Positions 14,887 through 24,128 of a DNA stretch of 38,051 nt are shown piece by piece. The stretch covers positions 1 through 38,051 of the IMG/VR virus record IMGVR_UViG_3300007734_000662. One strand, written 5' to 3'. Each line of letters opens with the position of its first letter. Position 1 is the first letter of the stretch. Under the pieces are notes generated by a model. It saw only the letters and a list, made by a program, of their open reading frames with translations. It did not search any database and was not told where the DNA came from. Source of the DNA: a virus. The translations under genes and the position numbers were made by a program.

Positions 14887-17879
14887 TAAGCTAACCTATA
14901 TAAAATGTAAGTTGCCGCAGCAGTTCGCCTTAATCTGAAATGTGCTGATGCGGCGATTGCAACAGTTAATACCCCTAGCGATGTAACATTTGTATTAATT
15001 GCCAATGTAATGACCCCAGAAGCCGTATTGACAATATGAAAATCAAAGCCGATATTAGTAGTAGGAACTCCTATAAAACCTGCATCTATAGCTGTACCAG
15101 TCGGCAAAGTAACAGTATATGTAGTGCCTGTAGTATTGATAATACCTGTCTGTAACTGAGCCACAGTTAATGTAGTTACTGCCGCTATAGAAGTAGGCGC
15201 GGGGGCATATTGCCAAAGATTTCCAGTTTCTATGTAAGCGTTTCCAACAGAATCGATACATATACGTTCTGCTGGTGTTGTTCCATTAGCTGTATAAAAT
15301 GTTAAACTGGTTTGGTTGCCACCATTGTTAGTTGCTCTTATTTGGCTATCCCTAACATTAAAACCATTATTAGTAGTATCAAAACTTAATACTGCTTGTG
15401 TATTTCCTGTTCCACTTGTATTCACAATAGAAGCCACTACTTGACCTCCAGATGAAGCACCTACTACTGCAAACTTACCCCAACTACTAGGACTACTCGT
15501 TCCAATCCCCACGTTACCTGAAGCATCTTTGTATATCTGGTTTGTGCCTATGTTAACTACGCCTGTGCCGCCTGTAAGTGTGCCTGTGTAAGCTAAAGTA
15601 GTAAAAGCACCTGTATTAGCTGTTGTTGCACCGACTGTTCCATTTATATTAATGGATGCTGTACCTGTTAAGTTTGTAACCGTGCCGCTTGATGGCGTCC
15701 CTAATGCGCCGTTAAAAGTTACAAATGCACCAGCAGCGCCTACATTCGTTCCAAGTGCAGTTAATACACCTGTTCCAGTTGTAGTGGTGGCAGGAGCGCT
15801 TCCAGCTCCTCCACCAATCATTAAAGCATTAGCTGTTAATGCTGCGGAAGTAGCCCAAGTAGATGCTGAACTAAAATATGGAATTCCGCCTGAAGTACCT
15901 GCAACCGTAAATGCTGGAGTAGTAGTAGGGGTTGCAACAGTTATCAATCCTCCAGTAAATCCAACTGATGTAACTGTACCTACTGATATTGACCCTCCTA
16001 AGCTAGTAGAAGTTCCATTAATAGTAATGGTTGAATTGGTCAAGCCTGCATTAGGAATACCTGTAAAGTTCGTACCTAAAAAGGTAGGTGCAGCTCCGCT
16101 ATTAATACTTTGAGGTAAACTTAAGGTGATTGCGCCTGTTGAAGCTGAGGCTATTACTTGATTAGCTGTTCCTGTAATTGATGTAACACCATTAGAACCT
16201 TGAATACCAGCAACCGAGATTGTCCAGTTAGCATAAGTACCAGAACCGCCAATAGAATCAACATTAACTACTAAAGTTGTACCGCTGAAAGATGTAATTA
16301 CACCTTCCATATAATTAGCAGGTGTAGTGACGTAAGCCACTCTAACTCTAGTTCCTACCGTAAAAGCCGTTGAAATATTAGAAAGGTTTGTAGTAAATGT
16401 TTTTGATCCTGTTGCGATAGCTACAGAAGAAACAGAAGTTAAATTGTAATACCCTATACCTACTTCAGTAATTGGTGTTACAGTTACAATAACTCCAGGT
16501 GTTTGAGGAACTGTTGGGCTTGAGGTAGCTGGCAATGTTACAATTGAAATATCGATGTCACTAACAGCCCATAAAATTTGAATATAATCCCCAGCATTTA
16601 ATGACAGCACATAATTTACGGCTGCAATCATTTCACCGTTAATAGTTGAGTTTTTTGATGCAATCCAATATACACTATTACTATTTGGAATATCTACGCC
16701 ATTTAAACGAAACCATACATCAGTATTATAATTTTTGTTTCCCGTACCAATGTTTTGAAACTGTATGGAGTATTGAATATTGTATACGCCAGCATGCGCA
16801 ACTGTAATCCGATTGCTGCTAACTATACTAACGCCATTATTATTAGGGTCAGAAGTACCAATATTAATTGTGTACGCTACGGTTGTACTGGCGGCAGTTT
16901 GATTAGTTGTATCCCAAAATGCCCCCCAATAACCTGTTGTACCAATACCTGTTGCTACAGTTGCCCAAGTAGGCACTGTTGAGCCATTAGATGTTAAAAC
17001 CTGACCTGCTGATCCTGCTGCGGTAAATGCGTATTGAGTACCATTACCGACAGCGACAGCGCCTGCTGTGGGTGTAGCTGTGCCATTTGTACCGCCATTG
17101 GCAATAGGTAGCGTTCCAGTAAAAGTGATATCGGGTGTTGTTCCACCGCTAGAAGCAATATTTCCACTTCCGGTAACAGCAGTAACTGTACCGCCTGATC
17201 CAGTAGCACTTAAAGTTCCAGCTACAAATGTAACTCCGCTTCCAATTGTTACGTTACTAAATCCGCCAGTACCGTTTCCATATAATATTGATGCGCCTGA
17301 TGTTGCTGGGGCTTTACTATTAAAAATATTCCAATCAGTCGAAGATAAATATCCATCGGTAGCAGTTCCAGCCTGACTAATACTAATTGCAGGAGTATTA
17401 CCGCCAGACGATGTGATAGGTGCAGTTCCTGTTACGGAAGTAACCGTTCCACCTGACCCAGTTGCAGATAAAACACCGCCTGCAAAAGTAACACCTGAGC
17501 CAATAGAAACTGAACTGAAACCGCCAGCCCCATTACCATAAAGAATTGCATTGCCGGACGTTGCAGGAGCAAAATCTATTCCTGCTACAGCGTTATTAAA
17601 TCCACCTGAGCCATTACCTTTTAAAATACTGGTTCCAGTCGTAGAAGGCGCATATGTTACCCAAATGACACCATTCCAATAAACCATTTGATCTATTGTC
17701 GTATCAAAATAAGGATATCCTATATAAAGATTTTGGGTTGGCCTACCTGATGTAGGGCCACTAGCTACAACTGATTGCAGAATAGGTTGTAATTGGCTAA
17801 ACCATTGCGCCCAAGGCGTTTGCACTCGGTCATTAGCATCAACTAAAGTAGACTGAAATGGAGGTTGAGAAATAGACAT
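14886..17879 (-). CDS. Long tail fibre protein
   Basis: This 997-aa fibre has a virion-proximal N-terminus (about 1-75, starting MSISQPPFQSTLVDANDRVQ), then Gly/Ser/Thr-rich repeats based on GGTVTSVTGTAPITSSGG and SILYGNG-GGFS units. Next come a C1q/TNF-like beta-sandwich (about 310-470, with AGVYNIQYSIQF), a short GSNGV collagen-like turn, more repeats and a GNVGIGTSSP segment typical of fibre shafts. It lies where P22 has its tail needle gene (gp26), but it is far longer and no needle-type coiled coil is visible. It is likely to bind the host surface. Its ATG overlaps the upstream stop codon. Confidence 0.85.
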   Translation of the reverse strand: MSISQPPFQSTLVDANDRVQTPWAQWFSQLQPILQSVVASGPTSGRPTQNLYIGYPYFDTTIDQMVYWNGVIWVTYAPSTTGTSILKGNGSGGFNNAVAGIDFAPATSGNAILYGNGAGGFSSVSIGSGVTFAGGVLSATGSGGTVTSVTGTAPITSSGGNTPAISISQAGTATDGYLSSTDWNIFNSKAPATSGASILYGNGTGGFSNVTIGSGVTFVAGTLSATGSGGTVTAVTGSGNIASSGGTTPDITFTGTLPIANGGTNGTATPTAGAVAVGNGTQYAFTAAGSAGQVLTSNGSTVPTWATVATGIGTTGYWGAFWDTTNQTAASTTVAYTINIGTSDPNNNGVSIVSSNRITVAHAGVYNIQYSIQFQNIGTGNKNYNTDVWFRLNGVDIPNSNSVYWIASKNSTINGEMIAAVNYVLSLNAGDYIQILWAVSDIDISIVTLPATSSPTVPQTPGVIVTVTPITEVGIGYYNLTSVSSVAIATGSKTFTTNLSNISTAFTVGTRVRVAYVTTPANYMEGVITSFSGTTLVVNVDSIGGSGTYANWTISVAGIQGSNGVTSITGTANQVIASASTGAITLSLPQSINSGAAPTFLGTNFTGIPNAGLTNSTITINGTSTSLGGSISVGTVTSVGFTGGLITVATPTTTPAFTVAGTSGGIPYFSSASTWATSAALTANALMIGGGAGSAPATTTTGTGVLTALGTNVGAAGAFVTFNGALGTPSSGTVTNLTGTASININGTVGATTANTGAFTTLAYTGTLTGGTGVVNIGTNQIYKDASGNVGIGTSSPSSWGKFAVVGASSGGQVVASIVNTSGTGNTQAVLSFDTTNNGFNVRDSQIRATNNGGNQTSLTFYTANGTTPAERICIDSVGNAYIETGNLWQYAPAPTSIAAVTTLTVAQLQTGIINTTGTTYTVTLPTGTAIDAGFIGVPTTNIGFDFHIVNTASGVITLAINTNVTSLGVLTVAIAASAHFRLRRTAAATYILYRLA

Positions 17880-20215
17880 TATTTAGATGCCTGTGTTGCG
17901 TAAGCAGCAGCGCCAATCAATACTGTTTTGATTGGATCGGTTATTCTAAATTTAAAAACATAGTTTCGTGAAACTCCTAATCTTCGCCATTCAGCTCGGC
18001 TTAAGAAGTCACCTTGCGCTCCGCAAGTCGCCCACATTTCATCGCCCCAAGTATATCCTCCATCTCGGCTTACTTGTAGCATGACTTGAGGATTTTGACC
18101 TTGACCATCATTAAGCCCACCGCCTTGTTCCATATCTAAACGAAGTCTATAAATATGAAGCTTATTAAACGAAGTGTTCGCAAAGAAATGAGGTGTTATT
18201 AATTCTCTTGCAATCAGATCACCATTATCCGTGTAAGATGCAGGATCAAGAATATACAAATTACCATTACGATAATCCGAAGTTATTACATGGAAGTCAA
18301 ATTGACAACCAAAATTAGCATAATGTCTTGTGGTAGCACCAGATAATAAGGTACTCCAAACTTGTGAAGTTGCATCATATAGCCAAGTAACCCCTTGTTG
18401 TTGAAAACTTATCTGATAAAATTCATGCCCGTTTTGACGATAACTGAAAGCAATTGCATCGCTTGGATTTACATATTCATTAAAAAGAAAATCCAAATCA
18501 GGTGTGGATACAGTAACAGGGCGATAATTTTGGATCGTCACGACTGATAAACCGCCTCGTCTAGCCCTTCCCAAATAGATTAGTTCACCATTACATCGGG
18601 CAATACTCCATCTAGCAGCTACCCCCATATCAGTAGGTGAACCTGGTATTCTCAATAATGGAAAAGGATATGCACCAATATTTTGCCAGTATTCTTGAGA
18701 TATAAACCCTAACAATACTAAGCAGCTATTATCAACAGCGACTGCTTCTAAATTATCGGTATACGCCTCTTTACTGGCAAAAGATAAAGCGTCCCATGTA
18801 AACCCATCATAGAGCTGGGATAAATAAAATTGACGTGTATTAGGTGAATTAACAATGAAATATCCATCTAAGAAAGTTACAGTGTTACCGCCAGGAAACC
18901 CAGCAGCTGTAATCTGTCTAAAATTATTAATTACTTCTAACCCTCCTGCGCCAGCAGGAGTAGTAATGGGAACGTTAAAAGTCCATTCATTAGCTAATGT
19001 GCAAGTTCCAGTGCCTATTGTAGTTCCAGTAGCTGCAAACGAAGTGCCTACTTCATTATTCTGAGCGCCAGCTAATTGAAAATCAGATGTTCCAATACTA
19101 TTGATAATGTATTGAGTGCCAACAATTAATGCAGTAGCAGAAGTTAAAGGAAAATTAACTGTATATTCACCTGATGGCACTGGCCCTGCGGTTTTTAAAA
19201 TATCAACATTGTCATTTGTATGCCGATTGGTTGCAGTTTCGGTTACTGCAACAACGCCATTTTGTAAATATGTAAGAAGTCCTGAAGAGTTATTGTTTAT
19301 AGTTACGCCTGTTCCCAATCCAACGGCAGATGCAGTAAATTCTAATCCAACAGTATTAGACGCAGCTCCATAAAGTGTAAAATTAGTAGTTCCTACGATT
19401 AAGATTATATATTTTTGTCCTACTACCAAAGATGTTGCTGGAACATTAACATCAATAGTTGCAGGAACAACTGTACCTGTGCCAAAGATTGATTTAGTCG
19501 CTGTAAAAACAGCGCCTAATACATTAGAAGCTGCCCCTGCAAGTGTAAAATCTGAAGTTCCTAAAGTTAAAACTGTATATCTTGAACCTACTACTAAAGC
19601 AGTTGCTAGAATAGGAGTTTGTAAAGATGGTAATACAACATTAAAAGCCCAACTTCCTTGTGTAGCTGAAGTAATTGTATACGCTCCAGAAAGCACATCT
19701 CCACCATCAGTAGTGATGGTAGCTGTATCGCCAGCAATACCAGCATTAACATATCCATTTACAGTTATAGTCAATCCTATTCGATTATAAACATTTGAAA
19801 CAGAATTAGCTGGATATGTATAACTTAATTGAAGTGTTTTAGGTTCGTAAATGTATCCGTTTTCACCATCAACAATTATGATTTGTTGAGCGTTATCCGA
19901 AATTGATACTGTGCCTTCAGCCGTTGAAAGCGTTCCTCTTTCAGTAATTACGCCATTTTTATCAATCTCTAATAACTTATTAGCATTTACTGAGTAGAGT
20001 AAATTTAAAGATTGTAACCACCATAATCCACGCGAAGGGTTCTTACCTGCATTAGCAAAGAGTGTTAAGCCAGGTGTGGGATATGCGGCTAAATTTGATT
20101 TATCTTTTTCAGGTTTAACTTCGAGAAAAAGATTCTGCCTTTTTTGTGCAGAAACAGCTTTAGACCGTCCAGCTATGCCAGCCCCTAATATAGGAAGAAC
20201 AATGGCTTCTGGCAT
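17879..20215 (-). CDS. Tail hub/packaged DNA stabilisation protein, P22 gp10-like
   Basis: This 778-aa protein's N-terminus (about 1-130) and C-terminus (about 430-778) match the P22 gp10 tail hub, which plugs the portal with gp4. Tell-tale phrases are SAQKRQNLFLE, YWQNIGAYPFPLLRIPGSP and RCNGELIYLGRARRGGLSVV. P22 gp10 is 472 aa; about 300 extra residues here lie between 130 and 430. They hold three copies of a roughly 45-aa unit (about 205-250, 262-305 and 361-405) built on VVG-x-x-Y and GTSDFTLAGAASN, ending GTGT. Such units occur in other phage virion proteins. The gene overlaps the fibre start and abuts the gp4-like gene. Confidence 0.87.
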   Translation of the reverse strand: MPEAIVLPILGAGIAGRSKAVSAQKRQNLFLEVKPEKDKSNLAAYPTPGLTLFANAGKNPSRGLWWLQSLNLLYSVNANKLLEIDKNGVITERGTLSTAEGTVSISDNAQQIIIVDGENGYIYEPKTLQLSYTYPANSVSNVYNRIGLTITVNGYVNAGIAGDTATITTDGGDVLSGAYTITSATQGSWAFNVVLPSLQTPILATALVVGSRYTVLTLGTSDFTLAGAASNVLGAVFTATKSIFGTGTVVPATIDVNVPATSLVVGQKYIILIVGTTNFTLYGAASNTVGLEFTASAVGLGTGVTINNNSSGLLTYLQNGVVAVTETATNRHTNDNVDILKTAGPVPSGEYTVNFPLTSATALIVGTQYIINSIGTSDFQLAGAQNNEVGTSFAATGTTIGTGTCTLANEWTFNVPITTPAGAGGLEVINNFRQITAAGFPGGNTVTFLDGYFIVNSPNTRQFYLSQLYDGFTWDALSFASKEAYTDNLEAVAVDNSCLVLLGFISQEYWQNIGAYPFPLLRIPGSPTDMGVAARWSIARCNGELIYLGRARRGGLSVVTIQNYRPVTVSTPDLDFLFNEYVNPSDAIAFSYRQNGHEFYQISFQQQGVTWLYDATSQVWSTLLSGATTRHYANFGCQFDFHVITSDYRNGNLYILDPASYTDNGDLIARELITPHFFANTSFNKLHIYRLRLDMEQGGGLNDGQGQNPQVMLQVSRDGGYTWGDEMWATCGAQGDFLSRAEWRRLGVSRNYVFKFRITDPIKTVLIGAAAYATQASK

Positions 20216-21318
20216 TATCGTCCGTATCCATCGCTATAAATATTGTATCTCATTTGGCTGGTACTCATAAGCGCTACATCCGTACTAAGGGTAGGAGTTC
20301 GTTGATTAATTCTCTTAATGCGTTTAATAGCGTTTTGAGCTAATGCAACAGATGTTTGTCTAATATCAAATTGGTATTCTTCAGCAATACGAATCGCTAA
20401 ATTAAACACTATCGCTTCCCAATAGCCTGGAGGAAGGCTAATGTAAGCAGTAGGATCATTAACAACAGTAAAAGGTTTCCATGATGTCAAAGTAATTGTT
20501 TCATTACTTGATGAACATATTGGATAGATATAGACATTTCCAATAGGAAATCCTCTATCATAAAACAAATAGCCGGGGAAATTAGTTTGTAAACTTTTAA
20601 GTCTTACTGCATTGTAATCATCCCATTCCATAATTTGCATGGGGTAATCAACAGGTATGCTGCCTGTGTAGATAGTGAAATACGCATCTATGATTCGGCT
20701 TGGCCTGATAGTATTCCAAGTAGCTCCAAGACCTATAGTGTAAGGATTAGTGTTAGCTGATAATTGAAATGTTTCTCTAGTGATCTGATAAAGCATTAAT
20801 TCATCAGCAGACCATGAATCTAACATGCGATTAAGCGATTCTATTCCATCTTTAAGCTCATTTGCGGTTAAATCAGTATCTACAGAGGATACTTGAATTA
20901 AACGCATTGCCGCGCGTACTAAATCATTTGCAGTATAAAGCTGACCAACATTGCTGACCATTGAAACAGCAATAGGATAAGGTGAAATATGCGCCCATTC
21001 TTCTGGAGCATTACTCCAAAATACTGATCGATTTCCCCAAATAGGCCCTGGCAACGTCCAAATATCATTAATGAAAACTGTTGATATAAGATTACCACCT
21101 ATCAACTGAATATCATATTCTTGAGTTCCATCTGCTACCCAAAAAGATATATTATAGCCGCTAGTAATTACTATAGGATTAGCAATAGGTGTAGTTAAAG
21201 CTTGATCTTGGAAGATCGCCGCCGCAGATGAAGTATTTGCCAAGTTTACCCCTGCGGAGATCAAACCTAATTGCCCCCCTAATTGGGGAACTAAATCCAG
21301 AGTAAAATATCGAGCCAT
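20215..21318 (-). CDS. P22 gp4-like tail accessory protein with fibre-like N-terminal domain
   Basis: Of 367 aa, the C-terminal part (about 125-367) starts YTANDLVRAAMRLIQV, continues DGIESLNRMLDSWS and IRPSRIIDAYF, and matches P22 gp4-type head-completion proteins that sit under the portal. The first 115 residues are different: they resemble the N-terminal domain of fibre proteins (ALTTPIANPIVITSGYNISF and a TQEYDIQLIGG strand), and a similar layout begins the collar fibre at 8719-9666. P22 gp4 is only 166 aa. The extra domain could carry an appendage or dock the tailspike. Its stop touches the gp10-like start. Confidence 0.83.
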   Translation of the reverse strand: MARYFTLDLVPQLGGQLGLISAGVNLANTSSAAAIFQDQALTTPIANPIVITSGYNISFWVADGTQEYDIQLIGGNLISTVFINDIWTLPGPIWGNRSVFWSNAPEEWAHISPYPIAVSMVSNVGQLYTANDLVRAAMRLIQVSSVDTDLTANELKDGIESLNRMLDSWSADELMLYQITRETFQLSANTNPYTIGLGATWNTIRPSRIIDAYFTIYTGSIPVDYPMQIMEWDDYNAVRLKSLQTNFPGYLFYDRGFPIGNVYIYPICSSSNETITLTSWKPFTVVNDPTAYISLPPGYWEAIVFNLAIRIAEEYQFDIRQTSVALAQNAIKRIKRINQRTPTLSTDVALMSTSQMRYNIYSDGYGR

Positions 21319-21354
21319 TATTTAATCCCTTATATTTTGATTATAACAATAGAT

Positions 21355-23505
21355 TTATATTTTTTCTATCTTAAAATATGATTCATTATTGTTAATTGCT
21401 AATGCTCCTCCAGATGATTGATATGCAGTTACAGCATAATAATCCCCAGCTACAGCATTATCAATATTTGAAGTTAAAAGCGTTTCAGCGGCTAATGCGG
21501 ATACTATACTTCTTGAAGAAGTTGTACGATCCATAAGCACCCCATTTTTAAAAAGTTTAATAACGCGTGTGCCTGTACCATTTGCAGGGAAATAAATTTG
21601 GGCATTTATTTGATATGTGCCAGCATCTTTAATATAAATTTTATCTGTAGTTGAAGCTATGCTATGTAACCCACTATTGTCAATAAGGTTAAGGTTCCAT
21701 AATAATGAAGTGTCTGTAGCATTTGCAATTGATTGAGTTGTCGATGAAGTTACTAAGCAAACAATAGGGCCAATACTATCAAATGCGCTTGGTATGCCTG
21801 ATCCGACAGTGCAATTAGTAGTTGTATTAGCAATTGTAGTGTTATACCCTGCTGTAGGATAAACTATTGGGGCTACATCACTTGCAAATCCTTTCAACGT
21901 AGTAGGTATTGCTTGAGTATCAGTAACACTACAACTTGAAAACCTAATACCTCTTGGATAAGTTGTATATGTTGGATTGCTCATTACTCTAAAGCCTTCA
22001 GCATTTACCCCAGCCCATCCAGTTCCTAATACGTTGACAACTTTGCACCCAACAACATCAATATTTTGAGTGTTATATTGTTCATTTCCAGTTATTGCTA
22101 CGCTGCTTGGAGAAAATACAAAGCCTATTGTACCCGTATTATTAGCTATACACCCTGTTAATAGTGCATCTTTAGTAACATTTGAGCATTTAAATCCATA
22201 AGTTAAACAACTATTTGCTGTACATGCGGATATAGTAAATCGTCTATTCCCTGTATACCCATCTGCGCTAGCATACGAGCCTGAAAAGTCAAAACCTTGA
22301 TCTACCGAAGTTGAATTACACCCTACAATTACGCAATCTCTAATTTCTACAAAAAGAAATCCTCTTGTCCATTTACGTGAATCTATGCCCCCAATTCTGG
22401 AATTAAGGTTATAAACATTTGAATTAGCAAGTGTAAAATCTGCACAATTGAGTATCTCAATACCATTTTGAGAATCATTGGTAGGATCAGGGTTTGACCC
22501 TGATATTCTGTCATGCACTAAACAAGCTTCAACTACAAAACGTTTAGAATGCCGAATTTTTATTGCTGAACCGCACCCATTACCCGTGACAGCTACTCTA
22601 GTTACAGTAAAATTTTCGGCATATGTATTACTTGTTCCTAAGTGAAGGCCTAAAATTTCTAACCCTGCAATTGCATCGTCATTAAATAGGGTTGTTACGT
22701 TTGCCCCCATATTAATTTTAACATTATCAATAAAGAAATTTGATATCCCAACAATTGACAAAGTTTTAAAATTAGTGGCTGTATTATCGCCAATTTGTAT
22801 AAAATTTGCATTTTGTAAGCCTTTAAATGATGTAGGCTGACAAGTTCCACTAATTGCATAAGTTAATCCATCGCCATCAACTATTTTACCGCTTTCTAAA
22901 GCTGCTTTAACTGCAACAAGGTCATCCGTAATTCCGTCACCAACTGCACCGTAATCTTTAAATGACACGATATCATTTAGTTTAGCCGCTACAGTTCTAG
23001 CAACTGCGCCTGCACCAGATTGAATTGTACCTATTAAAGTTGATCCTGTAGATGCAGAAAACGCAGTTAAATTTTGTATAGTGGTAACGGTTCCTGTAAC
23101 TATTGTTACTACCCCAAAGCTATAAAAATTACCTGTAACTGTTCCTGTAATTTTATAGCTTCCTGCTGGAATAGCTACACCTAAGGGTGTAGCGGCAATA
23201 GCCGCAGTAAAAGCCGCAGTATCATCCGTTGTTCCATCGCCAACAGCGCCAAAGTCTTTAACAGTTGGAAGATCACCAAACCCATCACTAATTAACCGTG
23301 GCAAAGCGCCAGTTAATGTAGTCCCATTTTTAGATGCTTGAAATGTACTTGATGTAGTAACAGACGCTCCAGCAGAACTAAGACTTAATCCTGTAGGATT
23401 ACCATTACCATCTTGAACTTGTTGCAAAGTTGAAGTTATGCCGCCAGGAACCTGCAATAAGCCTGGAAAGGATAAATTTTGTTGCTGATTCGCTAGGCTA
23501 GACAT
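21355..23505 (-). CDS. Tailspike with pectate-lyase-type beta helix
   Basis: This 716-aa protein has an N-terminal virion-binding segment (about 1-60) and two copies of the VKDFGAVGDGTTDD motif (about 82-95 and 182-195) that opens Pectate_lyase_3-type right-handed beta helices. A long parallel-helix region follows to about 540. The C-terminal domain (about 560-716), with TYQINAQIYFP and GDYYAVTAY, looks like a C1q/TNF-type trimerisation domain. It is likely to bind and perhaps cleave host surface polysaccharide. Catalytic residues cannot be assigned by eye. In P22 the tailspike gene (gp9) lies apart from the morphogenesis cluster; here it lies between coat and gp4. A GAGGAA site lies before the ATG. 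Confidence 0.88.
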   Translation of the reverse strand: MSSLANQQQNLSFPGLLQVPGGITSTLQQVQDGNGNPTGLSLSSAGASVTTSSTFQASKNGTTLTGALPRLISDGFGDLPTVKDFGAVGDGTTDDTAAFTAAIAATPLGVAIPAGSYKITGTVTGNFYSFGVVTIVTGTVTTIQNLTAFSASTGSTLIGTIQSGAGAVARTVAAKLNDIVSFKDYGAVGDGITDDLVAVKAALESGKIVDGDGLTYAISGTCQPTSFKGLQNANFIQIGDNTATNFKTLSIVGISNFFIDNVKINMGANVTTLFNDDAIAGLEILGLHLGTSNTYAENFTVTRVAVTGNGCGSAIKIRHSKRFVVEACLVHDRISGSNPDPTNDSQNGIEILNCADFTLANSNVYNLNSRIGGIDSRKWTRGFLFVEIRDCVIVGCNSTSVDQGFDFSGSYASADGYTGNRRFTISACTANSCLTYGFKCSNVTKDALLTGCIANNTGTIGFVFSPSSVAITGNEQYNTQNIDVVGCKVVNVLGTGWAGVNAEGFRVMSNPTYTTYPRGIRFSSCSVTDTQAIPTTLKGFASDVAPIVYPTAGYNTTIANTTTNCTVGSGIPSAFDSIGPIVCLVTSSTTQSIANATDTSLLWNLNLIDNSGLHSIASTTDKIYIKDAGTYQINAQIYFPANGTGTRVIKLFKNGVLMDRTTSSRSIVSALAAETLLTSNIDNAVAGDYYAVTAYQSSGGALAINNNESYFKIEKI

Positions 23506-23508
23506 TTA

Positions 23509-23688
23509 CTATTCCTCAAATTTGGTCGATCTAACACGTTTTACGGGAGTTTCTTTACCCTTACTGTCCCATTCTTGGGAAGTTAGCCATCCATCCTTGG
23601 ATAAAGCTTTATATTCTTGCTCATCAATGGCAATTGTTGAATTGTCATATGAGTCTTTGTGCATCGAGCATGGATATTCGATTGCCAT
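23509..23688 (-). CDS. Small protein of the head-completion region
   Basis: This 59-aa protein begins MAIEYPCSMHKD and continues IAIDEQEYKALSKDGWLTSQ. The layout Y-P-x-x-(L/M)-x-x, then V/I-x-D-E-x-E, then a Gly-Trp end is a widespread small phage protein type encoded between coat and head-tail genes; function is unknown. The ATG follows an AGGTGA ribosome site that sits in the tail of a terminator hairpin. The tailspike start is 3 bases after its stop, so the two are translated together. Confidence 0.75.
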   Translation of the reverse strand: MAIEYPCSMHKDSYDNSTIAIDEQEYKALSKDGWLTSQEWDSKGKETPVKRVRSTKFEE

Positions 23689-23703
23689 ATTTCACCTAAA
23701 AAA

Positions 23704-23731
23704 GGAAAAAGGTGGAGGAAACCTCCACCTT
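23704..23731 (-). terminator. Terminator after the coat/decoration unit
   Basis: A perfect 10-bp stem, AAGGTGGAGG and CCTCCACCTT, closed by three bases (23709-23731), is followed on the minus strand by a T-rich tail (TTTCCTTTTT). It lies between the decoration-like gene and the 59-aa gene. Confidence 0.8.
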
Positions 23732-23738
23732 CAACTTA

Positions 23739-24113
23739 CTATGGGTTATTAGCCGCAATTGCACCGTAGTTACTTGGTGATGCTGTCATAAAGTCAGTAG
23801 CAACAGGGTAAGAACGAACAATTTGAACTAAATATGTATCAGCTGCTGGAGTTTTACTTGCAGCAGTTGGGTTTACATAAGTGATACTGATAGTATTAGC
23901 AGCTTTCACTCTTGCGCCAGTTATAGCAACGCCAGCAGTTTGAGCTGCTGTAGTTGATACTGATACAAAATCACCTACAGCAACGCCAGTAAGAGTAAAA
24001 TCTTGCTCGGCAGTGGTAATTGTTGCAACAGCAGCAGGAGTTACTGCTAAAGATACAATAGATGTAGCGCGGATTGGTGCGACTGCAACTATATTAGGGC
24101 CTGGATTACTCAT
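23739..24113 (-). CDS. Candidate capsid decoration protein
   Basis: This 124-aa protein is rich in Ala, Val and Thr, beginning MSNPGPNIVAVAPI. Its core has VAVGDFVSVSTTAAQTAG, GARVKAANTISITYVNP and TPAADTYLVQIV strands, which suggests a small beta barrel. Similar proteins encoded just after coat genes are thought to decorate or stabilise capsids. I infer that role from position, size and strand pattern. It starts 15 bases after the coat stop and shares the coat transcript up to a strong terminator. Confidence 0.7.
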   Translation of the reverse strand: MSNPGPNIVAVAPIRATSIVSLAVTPAAVATITTAEQDFTLTGVAVGDFVSVSTTAAQTAGVAITGARVKAANTISITYVNPTAASKTPAADTYLVQIVRSYPVATDFMTASPSNYGAIAANNP

Positions 24114-24128
24114 ATTAAAATACTCCTA

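Noticed and set aside
15652-17376. Plus-strand open frames opposite the long fibre gene
   Set aside because: The Gly/Ser/Thr-rich repeats on the minus strand leave few stops on the other strand; the fibre frame is the real one, with clear domain features.
14886-17879. Repeated units in the fibre gene considered as a CRISPR-like array
   Set aside because: The repeats are coding, vary in sequence and spacing, and follow the protein frame; there is no constant repeat with unique spacers.
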